Of a stretch of 64,000 nucleotides of DNA, positions 48,575 to 60,736 are shown one piece after another (position 1 is the first letter of the stretch; every line of letters starts with the position of its first letter). A program made the translations under genes and the position numbers. The notes under the pieces were generated by a model. It was given only the letters and a program-made list of their open reading frames with translations. It had not been told where the DNA came from and did not search any database. Origin of the DNA: Apodemus sylvaticus (taxonomy: Eukaryota; Chordata; Mammalia; Rodentia; Muridae); NCBI RefSeq assembly GCF_947179515.1, contig NC_067485.1, positions 5,157,154 to 5,221,153 of the forward strand, written 5' to 3'.

Positions 48575-50664
48575 GCCTGCATGTGTGGGGGTTAGGGGAA
48601 ATACCTGGGAAAGAAGAGGACCTCAGAACTGAGAAAAAGGGGTGGGGCTGGAAAAATAGGAAGAGGGAGTGAGGGAGAGTGGGGAAGGAGGGGGAAGGAC
48701 TAGGAGAGAGGGAGAGGAAGCAGAAGAGGCCAGAGAGGCCATGCAGGCAGAGGATACAACAGTGCTTGAGGGGAGCAAGGAGGAAGCTTGCTGTTGACAG
48801 TGTCCTTAAGCCTCCCACAAATAACAGCCATTAGTGGGAAGGTCAGGAGCTGAGCAGGCAGCTTGACTGAGGCACTGAGTGCCACTTGAGAAATCAAGAG
48901 GCTAGCAAATTTTAGAGGGAGTTAAGTGGGTAATAGCAGTAAAGGTACAGTCACTGTTGGCAATTGACTCGTAGGGGCTTTTCCCGCCCCCCCCCTCGAA
49001 AGAATATTTTTATTGACCACAGGTGGACTTAATATATTTTAAGGCAACAATTCTTTGGGTTCTTGTTCGTCTCCTTTCAGATATTGAATTTGCTTCTTTT
49101 GAGACTTTTTGTGCTTAATGGTGGTGAACTGGAGGGAAGTTTAACAGAAAAGCTTTCAGGAGATGTCAGTTCTAGAAGGGAAGGCACATTTGTGTCAACA
49201 TAGCGTACGGTTGCTCATCTTTTCTCATTGTCCACTAATGACACAGGCTGCCATCGAAACACTTTTCTGTTTCTTTTGTTGTTTCTGAGAGGAAGGTTTA
49301 TTGTTATTCTTTCGTTAAGAAGGAGCGAACAGAGTGCTACATTTGTCCTTAGTATTTGTAAGTGGCTGAAGATTAATGTTCCTTACATTTTAAGTTTAGG
49401 AAGGATGGCTTTTTCCTGCTGACTACTTTTATGAGATGGCATGAATTTAGCTTTCCATTTTGAAGTTACAATGTTTATGTACAGTGGATTTTTTTCAGTT
49501 CTGCTTTTTCCATAAATAAGGGAGATAAATACTATCTAACAAATGGTTGTTTTGTTTTAAAACTGGTTTAATTAAAAATATGACCTGCTATCAGGGTTAT
49601 ATTTCATCAGGCAGGGAAACATTATAGAATTTTCCATAGAGGTCCTAAATGAAAAATGGCATTTTTATATGCATTACTTTTTGCCTGAAATAGGACAGGT
49701 TTCTTTTTTTCTTCACCTTTTACCCTGTTTTTTTTTTTTTTTTTATGATTTAAAAGGTTGATGTAGATGTCTTACCTGAGAACTTTAACAAAGGATTTTA
49801 TTCTGCATGTGAGCTTTAAGAAAAGGTATTCATTTTTCTTCTCTTCCTTCAGTGGCTCTTTACTTAACCTTCCATTTGGTAATTAATGGCCTGAGGTGCT
49901 GGGTATTAAATGATATATATTTATTTTTGCATATGTTTAGTGTACATCTTCCATGTTTAACTGGTAGCTTTGCTTGTTCACCCTTTATAATATAAGGTCA
50001 AATCTCTGTATGTTATTTTCCCTATGAGTTTATATGTGGTTATAAATAGCCCCAGCATTACGGTGTGACTTGTGGCAGCTAATATTTAAAAAGCCACTGA
50101 GCAAACTTTATGTTCTCCTCCAGATGAATACTTCACTTGCTTCCAGTTTAATTAAAAATATTTAAGTGTCATAGTTTTGCAAGTGTTAAAGAAAGGACTG
50201 GTGCTGGATATAACATGTTACAGCAGAAAGCATTGTTGGCGAAAATTCCCAGGGAAGAGCCCTAGCTTTCCCTGGCCTTGTAGATGGTGGTCATGGCAGT
50301 CCGTGGAGTATGCATCAGTGTGTGTCTATCTGTGTATCTGGAGGGGGGTTAGTACAGTGTCATTTGGTGCCTGACAGTGGAACAGTGCAGTTGACTCCTA
50401 GCTCTGCTGTCCAATGACATGCAGTGGCTGAGGGTTTGAAGCTGATGGTTGGGTCTCCAGTGCTGCCTAGGCACCTGACAGGCAGCTGTTAAACTGAGCA
50501 GAGGCAAGCTAGGGGAGTCACAATCTATGCATAAATGATAGGGATATCTGTGCAGAAGGTGCGAAGGAAACTCTGACCGCCCCCTTCCCAAATGAAATGC
50601 CCAGTTCAGCCAGCTTCTTACCTACACTGTACTCCTGCTACTGGCTGCCAAGAAGCTCAAAAAA
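48575..50664. other. Bnc2 intron before the coding exon, repeat-poor
   Basis: A purine-rich stretch (48600-48800), then AT-rich unique DNA. Only a T-run (about 49728-49744) and a C-run (about 48985-48996) are noted. Confidence 0.45.
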
Positions 50665-50686
50665 TCCACCTTCACTTTTCATTCAG
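50665..50686 (+). promoter_or_regulatory. Bnc2: Splice acceptor of the Bnc2 coding exon (shifted?)
   Basis: Pyrimidine-rich tract followed by CATTCAG at 50680-50686. The AG at 50685-50686 is the only usable one close by. Four nt upstream, at 50681-50682, the sequence is AT. A G at 50682 would create an AG immediately before TCA-GAA-GAG, the phase that matches the human protein. See the finding on acceptor drift. Confidence 0.7.
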
Positions 50687-50883
50687 AAGAGGCAGAAGTG
50701 GATGTGAGAGAAAGAGACACACAGAGAGACAGAGAGCCAAAGACAGCAAGAGACTTGACTTTAAGAGACTCCTGTACTGACAACTCCATGCAGTTTGGAA
50801 CCAGAACGACTGCGGCTGAACCAGGGTTCATGGGGACATGGCAAAACGCTGATACTAACCTCTTATTCAGAATGTCCCAACAG
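50687..50883 (+). CDS. Bnc2: Bnc2 coding exon, probable start codon at 50788
   Basis: Basonuclin 2 is a nuclear C2H2 zinc-finger DNA-binding protein expressed in mesenchymal, skin and germ-line tissues; this exon encodes only its N-terminal leader, before the zinc fingers. Seen: acceptor CTTTTCATTCAG before 50687, donor CAACAG|GTAAGT after 50883, and an open frame of 2 nt plus 65 codons. Residues include EEAEVDVRERDTQRDREP, then LTLRDSCTDNSMQFGTRTT, then FMGTWQNADTNLLFRMSQQ at the phase-0 3' end. Known (from memory): human BNC2 has nearly the same residues here, followed by the AIRCTLVNC segment in the next exon; the mouse protein is reported from MQFGTRTT. The ATG at 50788-50790 is chosen because the upstream exon does not join in frame. 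The residues before it are still protein-like, so longer isoforms from another 5' exon cannot be excluded. The next exon is not in the window. Confidence 0.9.
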
Positions 50884-50982
50884 GTAAGTTACTTTTTCTT
50901 TCATTTTTTTTTAAAGAAACCTCGAGTTGTTATGTGCCCTTTTCTTCCTGCTACTTTTCTTTCTAAATGTTTTTGAAATTAA

Positions 50983-51026
<44 letters not shown>

Positions 51027-51336
51027 TGTCATTTCTGTGTTACTGGAATGTGCAGTGTTACTTCATGGCTTCCCCAAGGGCTCTTTAAGGAAAAGGGGGG
51101 AAAAGACATCGAAGTTAGAGAAAGCAAAGGCATTTGTTGCAAAGTTTCACCGTGTGCAGCCTGAGCCCTGCCTTAATTTATTTCTTTGTTTCCCGCGAAA
51201 AAGAGAAAAAGCCACTCAACAAATGTATCTTTCTGACTGTGAAAGACTTGGTCAAAGTGTCTGCTGTCTCGAAGTAGGTCTTGCAACTGAACAGTCATAA
51301 AGAGCAGGCCCCTCACAGCAGCGGGTTTGACTTCTG
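50884..51336. other. Start of the next Bnc2 intron
   Basis: Donor GTAAGT, (AT)n tract, then a transition into the CpG island. Confidence 0.6.
50983..51026. repeat. (AT)n palindromic microsatellite
   Basis: (AT)n with a single ACAT interruption, 100 bp downstream of the Bnc2 donor and about 310 bp before the CpG island. Confidence 0.96.
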
Positions 51337-51800
51337 GTGTCTAGAGCAGCTGGACTCAGACCCGAGCGAGGCTGTGCAGGCTTCCCTGCTGGCCGGGTCA
51401 AGCTGAAGGGCGGCAGGCTGCACTCAGGCTTGCTCTCGGCCTCCGTTCCGGCTCTAGGTGGCTCGGTGCCTTCGCTCTCCCCTGTGCTCCCCTGGCCCCG
51501 GCGCAGCCAGCTCTGCTTGCCACCCGCCAGCCGCCCGCCGCCCGGCACGGTGCACTCACACTCGGCGAGGCCCCTGCGTTCTCCCAGAGCCACTTCTTGT
51601 TCAGCCACCGCTGGCAGCTCAGCTGCTGCCCTGCTGGGAGAGCTGCCAGGAGAGCGCCAGGGCAGCAGTGGACAGATCATTAATCACCTGTAGCCCTCCA
51701 TACCAAGTGCTCGGTGATTTGCGCCCTGCAGGCCCGGCTCCTCTTGCACAATTGCAGGCTCTCAGGCTCCCCGAGGGAGCGAGGGTAAGAGGAGGCAAAG
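51337..51800 (+). promoter_or_regulatory. CpG island, candidate internal alternative promoter and first exon of Bnc2
   Basis: About 460 bp of clearly GC-rich DNA with roughly 28 CpG dinucleotides by eye, in a window that is otherwise almost devoid of CpG. It contains GGGCGG and CCGCCC-type GC boxes (near 51410 and 51530) and no TATA box that I can see. It begins about 450 bp downstream of the donor of the Bnc2 coding exon. A good donor, GCGAGG|GTAAGA, sits at 51784/51785 and could end a first exon that splices to the downstream zinc-finger exons. No in-frame ATG precedes that donor, so such an exon would be non-coding. BNC2 is known to use several promoters and many alternative exons; that this island is one of them is an inference. 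It could also drive an antisense transcript. Confidence 0.65.
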
Positions 51801-53079
51801 GGGAAACAACCCAGAAACTTTCCTCTTGGACTGTGCTCAAGTGAGGGAGGGAAGTTCCCTTGGTGCCTCCCTCCTAGACACTTGCTTTTCAGAAGCCTAC
51901 ACCAAACCCATACAAAGCAAGAGTTAGTTTATCTTCCATGCAGCACCAAAGTAGTACTAACACATATACTGGGATGTTAAGTAGATGGCAGTTGTTTAAA
52001 GATTGGTCTTGCCCCACTCGTTTAAAATAATTGCAACTGCTCTTGTGTATGTAAGAGTTGGCGGAAATTGAATACTTTGGGGTAGATTTTAAAATGTTTG
52101 GTAATGAAATAAAACTACTTTCAAGGCTGTAAACTGCCACAAGTTTAGAAATAACAATTGCCAAAGAAAGTGCATAAAGTCCGGCTCTTGAACATTTAAT
52201 TGGTAAACAGTTTTATCAGCCAGTTTTAGATAGGAGAAATGTGTTTGAATAAGGTGTATTTGACATCCTGTAGAGGGACCCTGATAACTGCTGATCCAGT
52301 AAGCTGGGGTTTAAATGCAATCAACATAAGCCCAGTAAGCAACTCTTTATGCAATCCTTTTATTTTTTCCCCCACACTGAAAAGTTCCTTTCTTGTCTGA
52401 CAGAGATGCTGCTTGTCTCTGCAGAACACTTTTCGAGATGTTTTTCTGAAGCACTTTTCTGTCTGGGTGGCTCTCTTGTGGTTGTAACAGAGTGTGTTTT
52501 CACTAACCTTAGAATCTAATAACTTGTGCCCCACTTTAAAATTTAGATATCACCAATCTGGGTTTTCCTTGAGTCGTGTGTATGTACATGCATGCTGTGA
52601 AAGGTTAGATTGCTTTAGGTTTTTCCATCTAGTGAAAAAAGAGTTAATAAAACAGATAGAGATAATGATCAATTGATAAATGGCTATTGAACCACATAGA
52701 TGTGTTAGATTGCTACTTTGGCACGAGCCCATTTCCAAGTAGATTTGCATCTAAGGAGACTTTAAGTGATGCAAAACATTTAGGACTAAAAGAAATTAAA
52801 GCAAATTACATAAAAATAGGTCAGAATTAGGAAAATAATTTAAATTCCTCATAGAGAAACTTGTATAATCAGCTCACCATGGTGTTTTCTGTGTGTTTGC
52901 TTGTGTACCTGTATGAATGTATGTGGACTGTGAGCCTTGGTGCCTGTGAGAATAGACACAGGGAAGGCCTTTATGCTTAATGAACAGATTATGACACAGA
53001 ACACTATGACAAAGGATGAAAATCACAAACTTAAAAAGTATTGTAAATCACCCATTTAGCTGTAGTTTGTTATTATTTT

Positions 53080-53103
53080 TTTGTGTTGTTGTTGTTGTTG
53101 TTT
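53080..53103. repeat. (GTT)n simple repeat
   Basis: TGTTGTTGTTGTTGTTG after a T-run. Confidence 0.9.
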
Positions 53104-56100
53104 TGGTGTTATTAGTGATGCTTAGCTTCCCATTTACTTTCATAGTTACTAAATGTTTACCTTTTGTGCATTTTGGAAGTCATCTAAGAAGAGTATATGT
53201 TTACATGTGTAGATGTGCTTTTTTTTCTCTTTCAAGATGCCATTTCAGAGTGTGTAGTCTTAAATTCAAAATCTGCCTAAATATAAGCCTGTGCTGTGCA
53301 TGCCTAATGTTTTTGTTTTCCTTATGGGTCAGCAGTGCTGGTTCAGTGTGAGTGGGACAGAGTGTGTGCATGGGGGATGGGGTAGGGGGAGGGAATGATT
53401 CCTGAAATGCTCTCTTAAAAGTCAACAGTTTTGAAGAATAATAGTTTCAATATCCACATTAAGCCACCTTTTGCTAAAGATAAAAAGGTTTTTTTTTCTA
53501 ATTTAATCAAATATGTACAATTCTATATATATAATTGTTTAGGATAAAAGAGGCTTTTCTGCTTGATTATTTTAATCTCTGAGTAAAAATTTAGCTCATA
53601 GAGTGAATGAAATCTTTTAAGTACAGTTTTTCACAGTTTTCTATAGTAGAATAAAAATTAATATTTCCTTGACTATCTTGTTAAGCATTGGACAAAACTG
53701 ACTACTAGAGCCAGTAAAAGATGCTTAAAGACTAAGCTATAGAGAACTCACCACATATGATGTTAGCGACAGAAAAATGTATGCTTGGGAATCTGATGAA
53801 CGCTGAAGTTGAATAATCTAGGTCTGTGTCTTCTAAACGTAAGCTAGGCAGAGGCATGGAGCAATCTGTATCTTGCATTTCCCCTGAACAAAGTTAGATT
53901 TCCTTAACTGTAAATCTTTCCTTTATCTAACATTAGCAAATGATTTGACTCAGACTCAGTGGAGTTAAGTCTGTTCCCCTTAAAGCTTTAAATGGGACTT
54001 CCTGACTTCATTTCCCTACCTTACACTATTTTCCCTAAAATCAAAGATTATTCCTCTAAAAATCAATATGATTTGTTGTTGTTATTCTTGTTTAGAAAAA
54101 TAATATTTTCTTGTAGCAAGATACTTGAGAGGTGTAGCTGTTGACTTTTGTAACTGAGAGTTCTGGATTCAGTTATGAATTGATAATGTCCAAAACCATT
54201 TTCTCCTTTTCCTTATCTCTTAAAACCTCAAAGGTTATTTTTCTCAGGATACTCTCTTAAGGTGTTGTTAAAAAGAGAGACGGGGGTGGTAGGAGAAAGG
54301 AGCTTGCTTTTGGAAGGTTGTTTTGTTTTTTTTAAATCATACTTTGAAAGCTGTTTTTTCTACATAATTTGTACGTTTGTGTATTTGAGAAAGTAGCAAA
54401 TAAAATCCTTATAGCTTCCTCTAAGAGCGGGTATAGTTCGATCTAACTGAAATCTTTTTAAGAAATGACACTGTACAGATAATGGTGATAGTGTACTTTT
54501 CCCATATTACCAGAGGTGTTTATACCTTTTATTATTGCTCAGGTATACTTAACCTGTTTCAAATAAAATGCAGATCCCTTAATAAGGTCTCTTTTCAGAG
54601 TAGAGTGAGATACCAAGTTAGAATTATAAATGACGCCTTGCATCATTATGGAGTAATTTAGGATTCACCCAATGATGTAACAAAATTAACAACATAATTT
54701 CATTGTGAAACTGTGTTTTATTAAAGAACAACTGTCTGACATTCTTTTACAGTTGCTTTATTTAACTTCATGCAAATATTATTAGTAGTGACATTTTTCT
54801 GTTGTGTATTAGATTCTCTCATTAGCATGATGTGTTAGTTATCACCAGAGAAATCATTTCCTAGATAGGTGAGGGACAAAATCGAGAAAGCTAAAAATTA
54901 TATCAGTTATTTACATTACTACTAGACCATCTGCTCACCAGAGATATGACAGAGTAAACTTTTTGACTAGTATAAAACCTAGCACTTCTGAGAAATGATT
55001 AAAAGATATATAAGAAATATATAATAATATTTTTGGAAATCATTTACAAGAGTGCTCAATACAAATTTTTCTTCCAGTAGTCTTTTAGTATTTTCAATTC
55101 ATGAGGACAAACACAGTTCCAGTCATAGGATTTGTAGTCAAACTGGAAATGATGTGTGTTTTCTTTTCTGGTTTCTAACCCTCCAAAAAAAATTTGAACA
55201 TCTCTAACAATTTTAAAGATTCATATATAGTATTTCTTGTTTGCCGCATATCTAAAATATGTGCTGTGGGTGGCTTGGTTGTTCTTTGAAGTTCTTGCAA
55301 TATATTTTTATTCTAAAGCTTCTCCTCAAAACTGGACGCATCCCTTTTACATATGATGAATAGTCTTATTTAATCAGAGCTAGGAGGAAGGCAGTTGATA
55401 GTTAATGGCCTTTGAAAATGACTTTCATTGTGAGGCAGCATCCATTTCTAGGTTTCCCTCTCTATTTTTTCTCTCTTCCTTTTTAGTATTTCCTTCTTAT
55501 AGTTGGTGTATTTGGGTAATAACAACTTACTTAAAAAGGATTAACTTGACAAAACTTACCTTTATGTTAAAATAGGTGTTTATATTTGGTGGCAAATAGT
55601 TTTAGCTAGTTGAATTAGCATGCTGCCACCTCTCAGTTCCTCTAACTTGAGAGATGATGTGCTTTATTTTGAACTGTTAATGATAGGTACATATTGAAAT
55701 TAAAATGTAAGCCTTGACATTCACTTTAATACTGTAGCACACAAGTAGGAATATTTGGATAATTGTCATAGCAGTATTGGATTAGAAATCGTGATAAAGA
55801 GGTGAATCCCTGTGTGTCAGCCTTTACTTCCAACTTGGTGTGAACATACAGTCCTCACTAACAGTTCTGCATACTGTATGATGAAATGGGAATGGCGTAG
55901 GCCTTGTATGTATGATATTCCACGTGTGAGTTATTGTAATGAAACATGTACAAATAGATCCTCAGATGTGTATACATGCGAATAAAGTCACTCACCAATT
56001 TAAAGCTTATTTCCAACACATAGCACTTCAAATGAATTTAAGCATAGTTTGGATCATTTTGAAATTACTTCTTTCAATATCTCTGTTATCTGTAACCAAG

Positions 56101-57604
56101 TAGCTTTATGGAAATTGATTAATGTAACAGGACAGACATAGGCTTCCACCACAACATAGCGTCCTACGCCTATGTCAGGGATAAGCGCCATGACGATTCT
56201 TCCTTTGCTAATTAGATGCTGAGAAAGACATCTCTGGGAAGTTGGGACAAACATGAATGGGTCACAGCCAAGGCAGGATTGCAAGGATTCCAGTGATAGT
56301 GAAAGCATTCAAGTTTGTCAGGTCGCTGTGACACAGGAGCTGATTCCAAAGGAACAGCCCGTTACAGATAGTGAGATGGCGTCACATACTTCAGTGAAAA
56401 ACAAAACCCTAGGGTTTCTTCTTTTCCAACTTACACATTGCACACACTTATTTAAAGGGAGACACAGTGGACATGGCTCTGGTCAGTCTTCAGTTAGCAT
56501 GTAGGTAATGCCTGTCAATAGCTAACTTGGTAATGTGGAATATATATAAAGTATAAGGAGAGGAAATTGGAACTTGCCTTTGCCTTTACCCTGCATTCAT
56601 AAGTGAACTATGGTGGTTAAATTGTTTTTGGTGTGAACTCCTTTCCCCCAGAGTATATATAGAGAACTCTGTGCAGTAAGGAAAACTGAATTGGTGAATC
56701 ACGGGAATACCTTTTTCAGTGAAACCCATTTTTCTCTAGAACTTACTGTTCTTTGTTATTGAAGGAACATTGGATATAACTGCCCCAGGAGTTCTTTCCT
56801 TTGGAAGGTTTGGCATCTAATGTGTGGAAGCATGGGCTTTGTTCCATGTGCAGACATGCTCGTGCCTTTCATGACACATGTTTGCTGGTCACTAACCACG
56901 GTTCTCCAGGCTTTGGCCAGAAGAGTGTTTAGGGTTGTAGGAAATGATTGATGTCACACACATCTGCCAGAGCTGATGCCATTCTTATTTGCAGAAGAGC
57001 AGCTGGTGTCCACATTTTGCGTGGTTCCCCTCATCAACTGAAGCACCTGGGATTAGAGGCAAGAGGAGTCAAATACCCTTTGGAGGAACTTTGACTTCTA
57101 ATAAGCTTAAGAGAAGTAAAGGAAGAGGGGCAGAGCAGGAACAGCAGCCTTTAGGTTCTGTTGTATAAACAAAACAAAAAGCAGGAGTATCTTAGAAGAC
57201 AAACTGATAAAGAATACAGAGTGAAACAGGATGGAAAAATTATCCTGGGAAAAAGAAGGAGTATGTGCTATGACATCACTAAGATGGTGTGGGAGCTGTG
57301 ACTGCGGCCCACAGTTACCCCTGAGCCTTTCCTGTACCATGTCTCCCTCCCTGGGCTTAAAAGGAAGTTTAGAGAATAGGAAAAAAAAGTATTGATTTTT
57401 TTTTTTAATTTGTACCTTCCATGTCGGAAACCTCACACATTTCATAGTGTACGCTCGCTCCACCTTCCAGTGTAACACTTATGACTGGACTTGGCATGGG
57501 TGAGGGCAGAGTACTGGGTCCTCTCGATGGGACACAGCGCACAGCGTTTTGTGCCATGGTGTGTGGGGGATGAGAGAGCGTTGTCTCCTTCTGCAGTCAG
57601 AGCC

Positions 57605-57640
57605 CTCCTTAATGGGAGTACTACAACTCCTTAATGGGAG
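57605..57640. repeat. Duplicated small palindrome
   Basis: CTCCTTAATGGGAG occurs at 57605-57618 and 57627-57640 (period 22). Each copy has CTCC/GGAG arms. Confidence 0.9.
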
Positions 57641-60600
57641 TTGCCTAACTCAAACCAGGGAGTTCAGAAATCAAATTCTCCACTTATTAATCATCATTCT
57701 AATTAAGAAAAAGAATTGATCCTTTAACAACAATATAATATCTTTTTGTTTTCCTTTAATTAAGTCCATCAGTTTTTCATTTCTCTCTATAAAGGAAGAA
57801 TAATGTTAAATTGTAGGAAGTTACTTATTGAAACCACTGATGTGATTCCCTTGAGCACCGCTGACATCTTATTTATCCATGCTTAGGAACTGTAATGCTA
57901 CTTTGCTGCTACCTTTAGTGTTTGGATCAGAGAGGGGTGTTGAGTTATGACTCCTGTGCCTGTTTGGCTGATAGACATTTACCTAATAGCCTTAGTACAA
58001 GGTTAGTTTGTTCTTATTCCCCGATTCCTCTTTCTTAAACTTCATTTCTCTCTTCTACCTTCGCTTCTCCCATTATACAATTGCTTCCTTAGTTTTACTG
58101 CCTCTCTTTTGCCTAATGCAAAGGAATTAAAATGTGCTTGAAAGTAACAACTATTGAATCAGGTATCCTTTTGCCAATCTGTCATTTTGATAAGTTCAGG
58201 AATGTGATGCTATCCTCACATACAAACATGTCGGTGAAGGGACTATCCTTGTTTTACTGCAGGTGAGTGTTTTAAATCAGGGTTGGCCGTGCACCTAGGT
58301 CTTGTCACTCAGAGGTGCTACTGATAGATGTTCAGTTTGACCCTTAACCTGTATGAGAAAGATGGAGGCAAAGAAAATTTGCTTTCTTTTCTCTAGAAGC
58401 TGTCTTAGTTTATCATTTTATATACTTGGACTTAACACCACACAAGAATATCTTCTTAGAAGTAGGAAAAGCTATAAAGAACAGGGTGACTATCAGGAGA
58501 TGTGACCGAGGTCAACTGCAGCTAAAAGCTCAGACTTTGAAAGGAACAATCGAAATGATAGCAGGGCCAGAATAAACACACTATTAAGAAACATATTTAA
58601 AACATATGTCCTACATGTGGGATTCATCATTGTTTATGTATGTAATACATTTAACTCATTGTCTTAAAAAGGCATGGAGATTGTTAAAAATATCAAGAAC
58701 AAAAACATTTGTGTAAATTGGAAAGATAAAACTTCTAGTATTTACCTGTGTGCTTGTATGTGACTGCTGTGGATTTTTTCAACTTTATTAAGGTGGCTAT
58801 TGGTTCTCCAGACAATTCTTTAGGATTTACACTTGATGATCATTGCATCTGAACTGGGGGTTTGAAAAGAAAAACTTCAGGATAATGAGTATTTTACCTG
58901 ACAAAATAATTACTTTCAGCTGGCTTAACATAATAACAAAACTAATGTTAAAATGAGAATCTCCATTAGCAGAGTTTTGATAATGTTTCTTCTCTCCTTC
59001 CATTACAATTAAAAGCAAGGAAGATATCACTGAGGTATGCCATTAGGATGGCTGTGTGGGACACCTGAGTAGGCCTGAGCACAGAAAACTGCCCACTGAT
59101 ATGCCCTCTGCCAGTTCTAGAGGGCAGTGGATCAGGGTTGCTGCTTTGTAAGATGCTATGACATTACGTTATGATTATATTCATGAGAGTTTCCCTTCAG
59201 TGATGACCCCTGGAAGCATGATGATTTTTGACTTCCTGTCGAACCTAATGCAGACTCAGCTAGGTTACTAGGACAATATGCAATACTGTTTTTTCTTTGT
59301 CATTTTTTAATATATAAAGATAGAGTTTCAGATAGAACTGAAACTGAAGTCCTTCTCTGGACTTTAGGGACAAAGTCTTATTGCTTTTCTATAGAAAATG
59401 TCACAAATCTAGTATTGCCATGCAGTTGTACACTTATACTACATGATATGTAGACAAAGAGGCAGTGTAGGACTGTTAGATTGTCTGGTAGAAGGCATTT
59501 ACATTATTTATTTTGGGAATGTTGAGGATTTGTTTATAGCTGCCTCAAACACAAGGAGTATATGAGTCTACATACAGAAGGAGCACCACAGCCAAGCGTC
59601 CCCACTAGAGATAGGATGGTGCTTTAGATTATGTACCTTTGCGTTCCTAAGCATGTTCCTCCCTCCTGTGCTGTGCGTGAACATAGAGCTTTGCCTCAGA
59701 GATAGAAGCCTAGCTTTTTTAATGAAGCCAGCTGTCATTGATTGAGAACTGGTGTGGTTGTTTCTTGTTTTGTGAATGGCCATTTTCACCAACCACAGAA
59801 CTGCCGTTTTCTAGAAGCAACTGTCATGTTTTTAAGCTTTAAATTCCAAGTAAAAATTAAACTAAGAAAGAGACACCACATTGAGATGTGAGCTCACACC
59901 TGTGATGTCGTGCTTTTTCCCTTAACAGCTATCTTGCCTTGTTGTCCTGAAGACCTTTGATAAGTAATCATGGGAGGTAGTGTATCTTAAAATATGTTGC
60001 CAGTGCTGTTATGTGCTAAGCAGTATATGATGGAGAAGAGTTTTCTTATTTCTGCTTTATTTGTGATCTTTATTGTATGTTATGTAAAAGGGAGGGTAGG
60101 GAGTGTCAGCCGTCCAGCATCTGGAAGGGCTCCTTGAGGAGCAGCCTGGAAACCAGAGCCCTGGCTTCCTACAGGTGAGATGTGTTATGGGAATAAAGGC
60201 CTCATGCTTTTAATGAACCCAGCCTGCCTGTCAGCTTGGTTTTTCCATGTACCATTGTTGTTCAAATAAGAAAAAGAAAGTGTTCACAGCCTGTGGTGAG
60301 ATTACAGTAATAGAAATGAAGTGTTAATCTGTTGATAGGAAGCACATCCCATATCCTGCATCCCGGCCACATTCCCACATGTATAATATATTCCAGGTTC
60401 TCTCATGACCAGGGAAGCCTGGATGTTCATTATATTAAAAACACTCCTTTGTTGAAAGCAAGAAGTTGGCTGCTCTGACTTTGGGTAAATAGCTACTCTA
60501 TACAATTTCTTAATAAAGCAATGGCTCCTGGCCTCTGAAGATTCTGATAACCTGCTGCTCCTATGCCTGCCTGCTCTGCATGTCTGCAGAGTGTCCCTAT

Positions 60601-60699
60601 TACCCTAACTGGAGCCTGCCCTAGGACACCCTTTTGTAGGAATTAGTGACAAAGGGCGGGAAAGGGGGAGTTAAAGGACAACAGTATTTTTCTCTGTTT

Positions 60700-60736
60700 C
60701 ATTAAACATTAATTAAACATTCATTAAACATTCATT
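60700..60736. repeat. CATTAAA-type short tandem repeat
   Basis: Four ATTAAACATT-like units. Confidence 0.88.

Noticed and set aside
48375..48818. 147-aa minus-strand frame
   Set aside because: Built on the (GT)n and purine-rich tracts read in reverse (His/Thr and Pro/Ser/Leu runs).
51252..51680. 142-aa minus-strand frame, the longest with an ATG outside repeats
   Set aside because: It is the antisense of a CpG island, where GC-rich DNA rarely has stops. No recognised domain.
56054..56504. Overlapping frames on both strands (84 and 83 aa) with somewhat protein-like composition
   Set aside because: No recognised family; the exon boundaries are weak. Chance cannot be excluded.
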